The notes beneath the pieces were generated by a model. The model had not been told where the DNA came from. It ran no database searches and saw nothing but the letters and a program-made list of their open reading frames with translations. A stretch of 64,000 bases of DNA from Tolypeutes matacus. Lineage: Eukaryota > Chordata > Mammalia > Cingulata > Chlamyphoridae. The DNA is taken from contig JAKSZT010054569.1 in the NCBI GenBank assembly GCA_026826555.1, positions 4,608,066 to 4,672,065 on the forward strand. The letters run 5' to 3'. Of the stretch, positions 49,390 to 60,700 are shown one piece after another. The translations under genes and the position numbers were made by a program. Position 1 is the stretch's first letter. Each line of letters begins with the position of its first letter.

Positions 49390-50790
49390 TATTAAAAAAA
49401 AAAAAAAAGCTGCAACTCAACAACAAAAAGACCAACAACCCAATTTAAAAATGGGCAAAGCACTTGAATAGTGCATATACAGTTGGCCAATAAGCACACG
49501 AAAAGATGCTCGACATCATTAGCCATTAGGGAAATGCAAATCAAAGCCACAATGAGATATCACTTCAAACCCACTAGAATGGCTATTATGGAAAAAAAAA
49601 AAAAAAAGGAAAAATAAGTGTTGGCAAGGGTGTGGGGAAATAGGAACCATTGTACATTGTTAGTGGGAATGTAAAATGACACAGCCACTGTAGAAAGCAG
49701 TTTGGCGGTTCCTCAAAAAGAGAAACAATTACCATATGACCCAGCAATTCCATTCTTGGGTATATATCCCAAAGATCTGAAAGCAGGGAACAAAAACTTC
49801 TATAACAATGTCATAGCAGCATCATTCACAATGGCCAAAAGCAGAAACAACCCAAGTGTCCATCAACAGATGAATGGATATACATTTGGCCTTAAAAAGT
49901 AATGCATGGGAAGCAGATGTGGCGCAAGTGATTGAGCTCCCACCTACCATATGGGAGGTCCATAGTTCGGTTCCCAGTGTCTCCTAAAGAAGACGACAAG
50001 CTGGCACAACGGGCAGGTGCGGCAAGCTGACACAACAAGAGACACAAGAAGAAAAACATGATGAGAGACACAACAAAACAGGGAGCAGAGGTTCCTGGTG
50101 CCTCCTAAAGAAGACAGGCAACACAGCAAGCTGACAACATGACAGGCAGGGGTGGCAAACTAACACAACAAGATGATGCAACAAGAGGCACAGGAAGAAT
50201 AACATAATGAGAGACACAACAAAGCAGGGAATGGAGGTGGCTTAAGCAATTAGGTGCCTCCTTCCCACATTGGAGATCCCAGGTTCAGTTCCTGGTGCCT
50301 CCTAAAGAAACAAAAGAAGATAAACAGACACAGCAAGTGCAAACAGACACAGCAAGTGCAAACAACGAGGGGGTGGGGAGACATAAATAAATAAAATAAA
50401 ACTTAAAAAAAAAAAAAAAAAGCAATGCATGCAACAACATGAATGGACCTTGAAAACATCTTGAGTAAAATAAGCCAGACACAAAAGGGCAAATATTATA
50501 TGAATCCACTTATATGAAATATCTAGCATAAACAAATTCATAGAGACAGAAAGTAGCTTACAGGTTATCAAAACCTGGAGAGAGGGACAATGGAAAAACT
50601 GTTGCTTAATGGATATAAAATTTCTGTTTTGGGTGATGAAAAAGTTTTGCTAATGGATAGTGGTGATGGTAGACCAACATTGTTAATATAATTAATACCA
50701 CTTAATTGTACAGTTAAAAATGGTTAAAATGGCAAATTTTATCTTATACATATGTGTTACCAAAAGAAAAGGAAAAAGAAAAAAAGTTTA
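49390..50790 (+). mobile_element. LINE-1 ORF2 end/3' UTR fragment
   Basis: gcaactcaacaacaaaaaga, gcagcatcattcacaatggc and caacagatgaatggatatac are L1 ORF2-end landmarks. It is split by the SINE at 49908-50420. Stops and gaps make it non-coding. Confidence 0.85.
49908..50420 (+). mobile_element. DAS SINE trimer-like array
   Basis: Three unit starts or remnants lie in tandem: gaagcagatgtggcgcaagt, a shortened middle unit entered at about 50090 (gttcctggtgcctcctaaag), and ggaggtggcttaagcaatta. Linkers contain caacaagatgatgcaacaag. aagtaatgcatg / aagcaatgcatg flank it. Confidence 0.85.
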
Positions 50791-51066
50791 AACTCAAACT
50801 TTAGATGATCATTACAAGATTGGCGGTGTTCATTAGGTAGTTAATACTTGCTGTGGTCTTTTCAAGGTGTGGATCAAAATGTTTTTAATATTCTAGATTT
50901 TCTAATATTTATATTTAAGGGTTACTGTTAAAATGGTAAGGAATATCAATAAAATAATAGAAATACTCTCTAAAGCTTCTAGCCAGCAGAGGAAAAATGG
51001 TGGGAATATATGAAATAATAAGTCCAATAAAAGCAAGGAAATTATAAAGAACAAGAAGCAAAGAAG

Positions 51067-51425
51067 GGAAGCAAATGTGGCTCAAGTGATTGGGCTCCTG
51101 CCTACCACATGGGAGGCCCCAGGTTTAGTTCCTGGTGCTTCCTGGAGATGGTGAGCTCGTGCAACAAGATGATGTAACAAAGAGACACAAGCGGAAAGGA
51201 AAGACAATGAGAACAAAACAAACCAGGGAGCTAAGGTGGCTCAAGCAATTGAGCTCCTCTCTCCCACATGGGAGGTCCCAGGTTCAGTTCCCGGTGACTC
51301 CTAAAGAGAAGATGAACAGACACAGAGAGCACACAACATATGGACACAAAGAGTAGACAGCGAGTGCAAACAACGAGGGAGGGGAATAAATAAATAAAAT
51401 AAATCCTAAAAAAAAAAAAAAAAAA
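51067..51425 (+). mobile_element. DAS SINE dimer
   Basis: First head gaagcaaatgtggctcaagt, second head gagctaaggtggctcaagca, A tail. Flanked by aagcaaagaa on both sides. Confidence 0.92.
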
Positions 51426-51873
51426 AGCAAAGAAAAATAAAAGCAAAGAGAAAAAAATACATATAAGATGGTAGCAATAAGTCCAAATACATCAGTATTC
51501 AAAACAAATGTTAACAGATAATTCAAAACAATGAGTTTAACACATTAAACTGACTTATTAAGAGACAGAAACTATCAGGTTGTATTCTTTAAAAGTCCAG
51601 CTGTATGTTATGCCAGATACATTTAAAATATAATGACTCATGTTGGGCCATAAAACAAGTCTTATTAAATTTAAAGAGACTAAAATCATACAAAGTAACT
51701 TTCTGATCACAGTCTTAAATAACCAATGGATTAAAGAAGAAATTATGAGAGAAATTGGAAAATACCTTGAAACAAATGAAAACACAACACACCAAAACTT
51801 ATGGGATACAGCAAAAAAACATTGCCAAGAGGGAAATTTATAGAAATAAATGCCCACATTTAAAAAAGAAAAA

Positions 51874-51960
51874 GGGGAGCCAATGTGGCTCAGTGGTTGA
51901 GTGCCAGCTTCCCGCATATGAGACCCCAGGTTAAATCCCTGGCTCCAGTACCTCAAAAAA
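51874..51960 (+). mobile_element. DAS SINE, short unit
   Basis: gagccaatgtggctcagtgg and box B aggttaaatcc with a short A/G tail, inserted in L1. Confidence 0.88.
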
Positions 51961-52249
51961 GAAAAAAGAAAAAAGATCTCAAATCAATAACCTAACTATA
52001 CACCTTAAGGAATTAGAAGAGGAACAAACTACACCTAAAGCTAGAAAAAGGAAGGAAATAATAACGATTAGAGAGGACATAAATGAAATGGACAATAGAA
52101 AAACAATAGGGAAGATCAAGAAAATTGACAAACATTTAGCAAGAGTGATTAAGAAAAAGAGAAGCCTCAAATTACTAAAACCTGAAATGACATTGGGGAC
52201 ATTGCTACCAATTTTAAGGAAATAAAAAAGGATTATAAGAGAATACTAT

Positions 52250-52837
52250 TGTCTTAGTCAAAGGGGTGCTGATGCAAAGTACCAGAAATCTGTTGGCTTT
52301 TATAAAGGGTATTTATTTGGGGTAGAAGCTTACAGTTACCAGGCCATAGAGAGTAAGCTACTTCCCTCACCAAAGTCTGTTGTCACGTGTTGGAGCAAGA
52401 TGGCTGCTGGTCTCTGTGAGGGTTCAGCCTTCCTCTTCCTCTTCAGGTTCCATTGTCCCAGCTTCCTCAGATCTCAGCTATACGCTGACATAAGGCTCAT
52501 CTCTCTTCCCGGGGCTCGGCTCTTTCTGGGCTCAGCTACTCTGCTCTCTCCACAAAGCTACCTGTAAACTATCAGTGGACCAGCTTGGTTCTTTCCTGGG
52601 GGCTCCAGCATCAAAACTAAGCTCTCTTCTCTGCCGAGTAGCTTTCTGTGTGAGTGTTCAGGGATCAACGGCCTACTGATGTGGCCAAATCAAAGCCCTA
52701 AAATTAATTTAATCAAGTAAAAGGGAAATCTCTGAATTTAATACAATCAAAGGTTATCACACCCAGAGGAACAGACCAATTTACAAACATAAAAAATATT
52801 TCTTTTTGGAATTCATCAATAATATCAAACTGCCACA
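52250..52837 (-). mobile_element. Solo LTR, family not recognised (copy 2, reverse)
   Basis: Reverse-strand relative of the LTR at 48098-48601. On + it starts tgtcttagtcaaaggggtgc and ends ctgccaca, so TG...CA on both strands. Five-base flanks are actat / gctat (one mismatch). It is about 588 bp. It contains the reverse AATAAA (tttattt) and the shared tatggcctggtaactgtaag-type segment. Confidence 0.9.
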
Positions 52838-53243
52838 GCTATGAACTACTGTATGCCAACAAATTGCATAACCTAGATGAAATGGACAAACTCCTGGAAA
52901 CATACAAGAAGAAATAGAAAATCTGAACAGACCTATAACAAGTAATGAGACCACCCAACAAAGAAAAGTCCAGGACCAAATGGCTTCACTGGTGAATTCT
53001 AGCAAATATTTATAGAATAATTAGCTCTAATACTCAGACTCTTCCAACAAATGGAGGAGGAAGGAAAACTTCCCAAGTCATTCTCTGTGATCAGTATTAC
53101 CGTGATACCAAAGCTAGACAAGGCACTACAAGAAAATAAAACATAGGCCAATATCCCTGGTGACTAGAGATGCAAAAATCCTCAACAAAATACTAGCAAA
53201 ACAAATTCAGCAGCATACCAAAAGAATTATGCACCATGACTGT

Positions 53244-53692
53244 ATTAGTCAGGGTTCTCTAGGGAAACAGAATCAACAGGAGATATCTGCAAATAGTATG
53301 AGACTTTATAAAATTCTTTCACGTGACCGTGGGGATGCACAAGTTCAGATTCCGCAGGGAGGCTGCAAACCAGAGGCTCTGATGAAAGTCCAATGAAGGT
53401 CCTTGATGAGTTTCCAGGAGACATTGGCTGTCCAAAGACGAGCTGGGAAATTCTCTCTAAATGCTGAAATCACTTCCCCTCTTAAGGCATTCAACTGATT
53501 GAATAAAACGTCCCTCATTGCTGATGGTAGTCTCCCTGGTTGATTGTAGATGTAATCAGCCATCTATGCAGTAAAATCACTGACGACTAAAGTCCATAAA
53601 TGTCCTTGTATTACAATTAGCCCAGTGCTTCCTTGACCAAAAAACTGGGCACAATTACCTGGCCGAGTTGACACATTAGCCTAACCATCACA
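53244..53692. mobile_element. ERVL-type solo LTR (MLT2-like)
   Basis: Starts tgtattagtcagggttctct and ends gttgacacattagcctaacc...atcaca, a widely dispersed mammalian LTR type. Flanks atgac / atgat suggest a 5-bp target duplication. Confidence 0.65.
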
Positions 53693-53984
53693 ATGATCAA
53701 TTTGGATTTATCCCTAGAATGTAAGAGTAGTTCAGCATGTGAAAATCAATCATCACATTAATAGAATAAAGAGGGGGAAACCTGCATGATCATCTCAATT
53801 GATGCAGAATGTGGTTAGAGAATAGAAAGCTGAGGTTTAATCTCTGCAGAATTGGTAAAAAGTTTTTTGTAAATGTTTGGAAATAAAAATGGTAAAAGCA
53901 CATCATGAGATTTGTAATTAGTAGTACTAACATGCATATGATAGTGGTTTGTGGTTTTTTGTTTTTTGTCTTTTTTTGAGTAAT

Positions 53985-54110
53985 GAAAAGGCTCTGATAT
54001 TGAAGTGATGAATGTGCAACTTGGTGATTATACCAAATGCCATTGGTTGTACACTTTAGATAAATTATACGGTTTATGAACAACAAAAACTAGGGTGGGT
54101 TGGGGGAAAA
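53985..54110 (+). mobile_element. LINE-1 3' UTR fragment
   Basis: gtgatgaatgtgcaacttgg and tgccattggttgtacacttt match the copies at 29740 (+) and 37980 (-). Confidence 0.65.
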
Positions 54111-54752
54111 ATACACCAAATGTAAGATATGGACTATAGTTAGTAGTAATACTTTAATGATGCTCTATCATAATCTATTACAAATGTTTCACAACAATGC
54201 AAAGTATTTGTGGTGGGGTGATATATGATGTTATGCATGTTTGTTTTGTAAGTTCACAACTTTTACTACACAATTATTATTTTGTTTTGTTTTTTTTTTT
54301 ATCTTTCAAGGCAAATTTAATAGAAATTTTACCAAGACAATTACAATTTTTTTAAGTAACCTAACTGCAAATACTCTCCCCCCTTATTTTGAAATTTAGC
54401 TTCTATCTTTACCTTGTTGTAAGAATTATCCAAAAGGAAATGCTACAGCCTTCTTTTGTCACTGTCACTTCTGCATCTCACAGTAATAGCTATTACTCAG
54501 CTAGGGCTTACTACGGGTACTGCTATTATGTGCATTGTTCTAAGTGCTCTATATGTTAACTCATCTAATCACATCACATAAATATTTTAAATAGTAACCC
54601 AAGAAGAAACTCTTCTTCAATAGATGAAAAGCAACTATTACAGAAAGCCCAATACAGCAGAAGAAACTATGTTTGCAAGGTACCCACTATGTCTCTGAAT
54701 CCTAAACTGAGCATACCTTTCTAGTTAAGGACCTCCTAAGAGCAGAATTCTG

Positions 54753-54855
54753 CCTTTTTTTTTTTTTTTTTTTTAACTGGGAGGTCCCGGGGATCGAACC
54801 CGGGTCCCTCCATATGGGAGACGGATGCCCAACCAGTTGAGCTACATCCGACCCC
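54753..54855 (-). mobile_element. DAS SINE, short unit
   Basis: T run, gggaggtcccggggatcgaa, ends ctacatccgacccc. Near-perfect 16-bp repeats taagagcagaattctg / taagagtagaattctg flank it. Confidence 0.94.
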
Positions 54856-54924
54856 TAAGAGTAGAATTCTGTTGCTCTGAAGTGCTCCTTGGAAAACAAT
54901 TTTTTAAAAAAAATCTTGTATTTT

Positions 54925-55253
54925 ATCTTTTTTTTTTTTTAACTTTATTTTGTACATTTAATAATTGAACACATAAACAATTAAAAACTAAAAAGTAAAC
55001 ACAGGTGAATAAATATATACATTTCTCAATTAAATGTAATGGATACATGTAAATTTTTTTGTTGTTGTTTTGTTTTTTGTTTTTTGTTTGTTTGTTTTTG
55101 TGAATCAAACAATATATTACACAATATATTTGGTTCATAGTAATGCATTCATACAGTATTTGTCCTTTTGTGTCTGGCTTGCTTCACTCAACATAATGTC
55201 CTCCAGGTTCATCCATGTTGCCATATGCTTTATGACTTCATTTCTTCTTACAA
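54925..55253 (-). mobile_element. LINE-1 3' end
   Basis: Reverse copy of the segment at 39840-40070: ttttgtacatttaataattg, atttggttcatagtaatgca, cttgcttcactcaacataat. Confidence 0.9.
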
Positions 55254-55289
55254 ATTATTGTTTATGTATGTTCATGTATGAATGATATG

Positions 55290-55694
55290 CTTCAATTCCT
55301 GGGGCCTCCTGGTGAAAGGCAAGCTGGCCCGCACAGCAAGCTGGCCCAATGAAGCTGGCCCACGCGGGGTGCAGGACCACATGGAGTGCTGGCCTGCACA
55401 GGAGAGCTGGCCCATGCAGGAGTGCTGGCCAGTGCAGGAGTGCTCACCTGCGCAGAGAGCTGGTGCAGCAAGATGATGCAACAAAAAGAGACATAGAGGA
55501 GAGACAATAAGAGATGCAGCAGACCAGGTAGCTGAGGTGGTGCAAGAGATTGAGCGCCTCTTTCCCACTCCAGAAGGTCCCAGGATTTGTTCCCAGTGCC
55601 ACCTAAAGAGAAGACAAGCAGACACAGAAGAACACACAGAGAGCACACAGCGAGCGCAAAACAACGGGGCGGGGGGGGTGTTTAGAAATAAATC
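55290..55694 (+). mobile_element. 5'-truncated DAS SINE dimer with internal minisatellite
   Basis: It begins inside the first unit at the box B region (tcaattcctggggcctcc). A run of 15-18-base agctggcccatgcaggag-like units (55320-55460) leads to gtgcagcaagatgatgcaac. The second unit follows (gtagctgaggtggtgcaaga). Confidence 0.85.
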
Positions 55695-56437
55695 TTCCAT
55701 TTGTTTAGGTTTCTTTTAGCAGAGTTTTGTAATTTTCTGAATACAGACCCTTTACATTCCTGGTTAAATTACCAAATATTTGAAACATTTATGTTGCTAT
55801 TATAAATGGACTTTTAAAAATTTCCTCCTCAGCCTGCTCATTACTAATGTATAGAAATGCTACTGATTTTTGCATGTTGATCTTGTATCCTGCCACTTTG
55901 CTAAACTCATTAGCTTTAATAGCTTTTTTGTAGATATTTCAGGATTTTCTAAATATAGGATCATGTCATCCAGGTATAGTGAGAGTTTTACTTCGTCTTT
56001 TCCAATTTAGGTGCCTTTTCTTTTTTTCTTGCCTAATTCCTCTGGCTAGAACTTCTAGCAAAATATTGAATAACAGGTATGACAGTGGGCATCCTTGTCT
56101 TGCTCTTGATCTTAGAGGGAAAGCTTTTAGCCTTTCCCCATTGAGTAGGATGTTGGCTGTGGGATTTTCATATATGTCTTTTATCATGTGAGGAACTTTC
56201 TTTCTATATCTATCTTTTGAAGTGTTTTTATCAAGAAAGGATGCTGGATTTTGTCAAATGCATTTTCTGCATCAATCGAGATGATCATGTGCTTTTTTTC
56301 CCTTCGATTTGTTAATGTGGTGTATTATGCTAATTGATTTTCTTAGGTTGAACCACCCTAAGAAAATACCAGGAATAAACCCACTTGATCATTATGTATA
56401 ATTCTTTTAATATGCTGTTGGATTTGAGTTACAAGTG

Positions 56438-56523
56438 TTTTTTTTTAAGGAGGTACCAGGGATTGAACCCAGGACCTTGTATGTGCAAAGCAGGTGCTCC
56501 ACCCCTGAGCTACATCTGCTCCA
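56438..56523 (-). mobile_element. DAS SINE, short unit
   Basis: T run, aggtaccagggattgaaccc, ends gagctacatctgctcca. Confidence 0.9.
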
Positions 56524-56726
56524 CTTTTTTTGCTGTTTTATTTTTTTATTTGCAAGTATTTTGTTGAGAATTTTGGCATCTATATTCATTAGAGAGACTG
56601 GTCTGTAATTTTCTTTATCTGGCTTTGGTATTAGGGTGATGTTGGCTTCCTAAAATGTGTTGGGTAATTTTCCCTTTTTTTTCAGTTTTTTGGAAGAATT
56701 CAAACAGGATTGGTATTCTTTTTGAA

Positions 56727-56798
56727 ATGTTTGGTGGAATTCAGCTGTGAAGCCATTCATATGGCCAGATGGCTTCACAGCTGAATTCCATCAAACAT
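56727..56798. repeat. Near-perfect 30-bp inverted repeat at the L1 inversion point
   Basis: Left arm 56727-56756 and right arm 56769-56798 are reverse complements with one mismatch. The loop is 12 bases (tcatatggccag). Both arms are the same L1 segment. Confidence 0.93.
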
Positions 56799-57490
56799 GG
56801 CTTTTATTAAAAACAACAACAACAGAAACTGTTGGTGAGGATGCGGAGAAGTAGGAACCCTCATGCATTTCTGGTTGGAATATAAAACGGTGTGCAGCTG
56901 CTGTGGAAAACAGTTTGGTGATTCCTAAAAAGTTAAACGTAGAATTACAATACAACCCAGAAATTCCACTTCTAGGGGTATAACCCAAAGAAGTTAATAC
57001 GGGGATTCAAACCCTTGTATACCAATGTTCATAGCAGCATCATTCACAATATCCAAAAGCTGAAACAACCCATGTCAAGCAACAGATGAATGGATATGCA
57101 ATACGTGACATATATATACAATGGACTATTTGGCCATATAAAGGAATGAAGTTCTGATACATGCTACAACATGGATGGACTGTGAAAACATTCTTAGTGA
57201 AATGTCAGACACAAAGGACAAAAATTATACAATTCTCCTTTTTTATGAGTTATCTAGAATAGGTACATTACCAGGGACAAAAAGTAGAGTAGAGGTTACC
57301 AGGGGCTTGGGGAAGTGGGGTTGAGAGTAAATGCTTAATGGACATAGAGATTGTCTGGGATGATGAAAAAAGTTCTGGAAATGGTAGTGATAGTTACACA
57401 TTGTGAATGTACTTGTTGCCATTGAATTTTATACTTAAAAATGGTTAAAATGGTAAATTTTAAGGTATGTATATCTTACCACAATTAAAA

Positions 57491-58045
57491 AAAAATAATG
57501 TAATGACCCAGCTAGGTTAAAAATACAGGGAGTAATGGATATGGAGAAGCAGGCCAATGATGTTAGACATCATTGACAGAAGACAGGTGTCAGACATAGC
57601 CACAGCAGTGGACAGGAAGCCATTTCGGTGGTCAGGATAGCAGGATTACAACTTTTGTTCTTCTTTGGTCCCTAGCAAATTTGAGAGCTTATCTATTACT
57701 AATGTGTCTGTGAGCCTCAATTGTCAGAATCTTGGCCTTAGTGATTACTAAAAGCAGCAGCAGATCTTTTCTAAGCAACACACTATGGTTCTTCTGGGTC
57801 AATCTGTTTTCAGAAGCCTGTAGGGCCAAGGAGAGTTCTCTTTCCCAAGGATTTTGGAGAATGTTAAGGAATGGTTAAGTATGCCACAGACACACACTGG
57901 AAAAAAATTTCACTTTTTCCAGCTGTCTTTCCTCTAAACCACTGATGCTCCTGAGATTTGCCATCACTTCCTCCAGGCTCTCCATATGGCCTCCCTAAAG
58001 CTCCACTCAGTCCAGGCTGTCAAGTCTCAGGGGCTATATAGACTT
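57491..58045. other. Intergenic sequence, nothing recognised
   Basis: No SINE, L1 or coding signal is identified in this stretch. Confidence 0.5.
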
Positions 58046-58238
58046 TATTTATTTATTATTATTATTTTTTAAGATTTTATTTATTTATTCATTTATCCCC
58101 CCCTTGCTGCCCGTGCTTGCCGGGTCAGCCAACCACACCGTGCGGCCGGCCCGCCCTCACCAGGAGGCCCCGGGAACCGAACCCGGGGCCTCCCATATGG
58201 TAAACGGGAGCCCCACTGATTGAGCCACAGCCGCTTCC
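58046..58238 (-). mobile_element. DAS SINE, long form
   Basis: T-rich start, ends gagccacagccgcttcc. Perfect 12-bp repeats ctatatagactt at 58034 and 58239. Confidence 0.95.
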
Positions 58239-59639
58239 CTATATAGACTTTAAAAACAGAGTGGCCCACAAATGCCACGAGAAGTGGCTATTCTTCAGAT
58301 TTCTAATGAGGCAGAGCTGGCTCACCCCATCTCCCTCAACCAACAGAAATCTCCAGACTGTGCTATACACATGCTCTTTTCACAATGTCACATTCCATTC
58401 TCAGGAAAAAGAACAACAAAAGAGGCTGAATAATTTCTTGCTCCCTCTACACTGCTTTTTCTAGAGATCTCATGCAGGTTCATGAACTTGCAGACCTAAT
58501 TAACCTCATCTTCTCTCATAGCCTAACTTCAATTCAGGATTTTCAGTATTTGTATATTTAGTTGTCACCTTCAAGTGAACCCACTATTTTCTCCCAAAAC
58601 TAGGCACCCTTTCCCCCAATCTTCAACCTCACTATTTTCTGTTAATGGCTTCACCAATTTTTGTCATTTAGGGTCAAAACATTGGTGCTATTCATTCAGT
58701 CAATAAATATTTAAATATTACTGTACATGTGCAAGAATTGTGCTGGGGGTACAATGGTAAGCTCAATGGAGTTTCTGCCTTTTAGAAAAGGCAGACAAGC
58801 AAGTGGGGACTCAAGTCAGTGTAGGGATATTAGAGGTTTCTTGGAAGAAGTGATGGTGAAGTGGGGTGGGTGGGGAGATGTGTTCCATGATAGTGAAAGC
58901 ATAGGAAGAGAATGTATGGCTTTGGAGGAATCTAAAGACTTCTTGCTGAAGCAAAGAGTGGTAGGGGAAGTGGAGAGAAAGCGGGAAAGACAGGCTAGAA
59001 TCTAGTCACGCATGAAGGTCTCCTAACAATATTAAAGGATTTGGATTTAAGTGCAACAGGAATCTATGATTAGTTTTGTATTTTTAAAGGATTGATCTGG
59101 TCATAGTTTGGAGAATGACTCCTTTTCCCTTCCATTCCTGTTTGCATTCAATCTACTACTAAAGTCTGCCAATTTCTTGTCTCATTTCTCCTTTCACCTG
59201 TTCCACCACTTCAGCCCCAGCCCCTCTCATCTCGCGCTTAGATTAAGCGCCTTCTAGCCAATTACAGTACCCAGACTTTCTACCTCCCATGTACACTGCA
59301 CACACCATGACCAACAGTTCTAAAATGTCATCCATCTTGCCGCTTACGACCATATCTTTCCTAATATTACTCAAAACCACTCTCTAATGAGGCCAGCCAG
59401 CTTCCTCAAAAATCCTCCCAAATGCAGTTTACATTCTTTCCCCACCCCTCCAACGTGGCAACACTATTCCCCTCTTCATGGGCAAACGCACTCCCGAAGC
59501 GTCCTCTCTGCACGTCTGAATTCTTTCCACCCGCCAGGCACCAGCTCGTCCTCCCTCCTTTGATCTCTTCTCAGCCGGTATAGACCGTCGCAAACCTTTC
59601 TACATTGTATTAACTCGAGTTAAGCTTCTTTGGTCAGAA
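58239..59639. other. Intergenic sequence upstream of PPM1G
   Basis: Parts at 58690-58830 and 59120-59560 look like degraded L2-type repeat (tcaataaatatttaaatatt; cctcccaaatgc). No gene is seen. Confidence 0.45.
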
Positions 59640-60700
59640 AAGAACCCCCCCACACCCGCCCCCCGTGTTCTCCTATAGGCTTCACCGGGCCTGGCCAGGT
59701 ACTTCGTATGCTCAGCACACTGATCAAAGTTGAACCCAAAGTGGCGGGGGCGGGAGGGGGCGGTGGGGACAGCGGGGGCTGGAATCGGAAGCGTCGGGCG
59801 CAACTCAAAAGAAGCTGTGACCAAAACGCCGAGGTCTAGGCCGCGTAGCAAGCAAGGCTGGGGCGGCGAGGCCACCATCAGCTCCCCCAGGGCCGCCCGC
59901 GGCCGGCCGCGGCGGTTGGGGGGCGTGGCCGCGCCAATCTCGCGGGAGCGGCGGTTGGGCGGGCCGTTGTCCCCGCGGGCGGGGCGAGTTGCTAAGGAAA
60001 TGACCGTCCGCCGCGCAGCGCGGCGCCGGCCGGGCGGGGCCTGCAGCCGCGCTGTTTCCGCTTCCGCTCCCTCGCAGCTCCTGTCCCGTTACCGCCTCCC
60101 GGCTGGCCTCGCGCCTTTCACCGGCACCTGGCGTCTGCCGCGCCCGCCTCTGCCACGCGCGCACCCGGGGCTCCGGCTCCGGCGCCGGCACGGGTCGCGC
60201 CTCCACTCGCCTGCCCCAGAAGCCGCCGGCCCGCCACCGCCATGGGCGCCTACCTCTCCCAGCCCAACACGGTCAAGTGCTCCGGGGACGGGGCGGGCGC
60301 CGCGCGCCTGCCGCTGCCCTACGGCTTCTCCGCCATGCAGGGCTGGCGCGTCTCCATGGAGGTGAGGCGGGAGGGGCCCGCAGGCTGCCCGCGGCAGGGC
60401 GGGAACACCAGCGGGGACAGGGAACCGGGGAATGGGGGCCCTGGCCCGGGAGGAGTCCGCGGCCAGGTCCTCGGGAGGGGGAGCGGCCATGTGGGGGGCG
60501 GCAGCGAGCGCGGGCCGGTGCCGAAAGGGAACGGCGGGGGTTCGGGGACCGGGTGCCGGTGGCCGGCTTGGTGGCGAGGGCCGGGTCATATGGGGAGAGG
60601 CACTTGCCGCCCACTGACCGCCGTCTCCCGGTGCCGCGCGCCATCCTCTCGTGCCAACCTAGCCCTCTGGGCTCGTAAATGGGGTGAGGTTCAGTGTAGG
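59640..60700. promoter_or_regulatory. PPM1G: PPM1G promoter CpG island
   Basis: CG density rises sharply at about 59740 and falls after about 60650. Visible elements are a CCAAT-like box in gcgccaatctcgcgggagcg (about 59923-59942), an adjoining ctcgcggga resembling the TCTCGCGAGA promoter motif, GC boxes (gggcgggg, ggggcgtggcc) and ETS-like cttccgctcc near 60060. There is no TATA box. Confidence 0.8.
60242..60361 (+). CDS. PPM1G: PPM1G exon 1, Mg/Mn-dependent protein phosphatase 1G (gene continues beyond window)
   Basis: The ATG at 60242 opens 40 codons ending in VSMEG's first Glu codon, then the donor gtgagg at 60362. The peptide [17 protein letters not shown]... and [16 protein letters not shown] is the start of PPM1G. 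It includes the Gly2 of the MGA(Y/F)L N-terminus shared with PPM1A/PPM1B, a myristoylation-type start. PPM1G is a nuclear PP2C-family serine/threonine phosphatase with a long acidic insert, acting on splicing and transcription factors and histones. Only the N-terminal beta strands are encoded here; the metal-binding Asp that follows the last Glu is in exon 2, outside the window. The 5' UTR probably starts near 60050. Intron 1 runs to the window end. Confidence 0.97.

Larger units (their letters stand above)
50930..53830 (+). mobile_element. LINE-1 ORF2 fragments broken by SINEs and LTRs
   Basis: Sense L1 text is recognisable at about 51540-51870, 51960-52249, 52838-53243 and 53693-53830. The pieces continue across the two LTR insertions (52250-52837 and 53244-53692), showing the L1 is older than both. 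Confidence 0.75.
55700..57490. mobile_element. LINE-1 with 5' inversion
   Basis: 55700-56756 is antisense ORF2 (ggatcatgtcatccaggtat, agcttttagcctttccccat). From 56769 the L1 reads in sense (gttggtgaggatgcggagaa, agcagcatcattcacaatat) to its 3' end near 57490. The two halves meet at an inverted repeat. A DAS SINE sits at 56438-56523. Confidence 0.85.
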
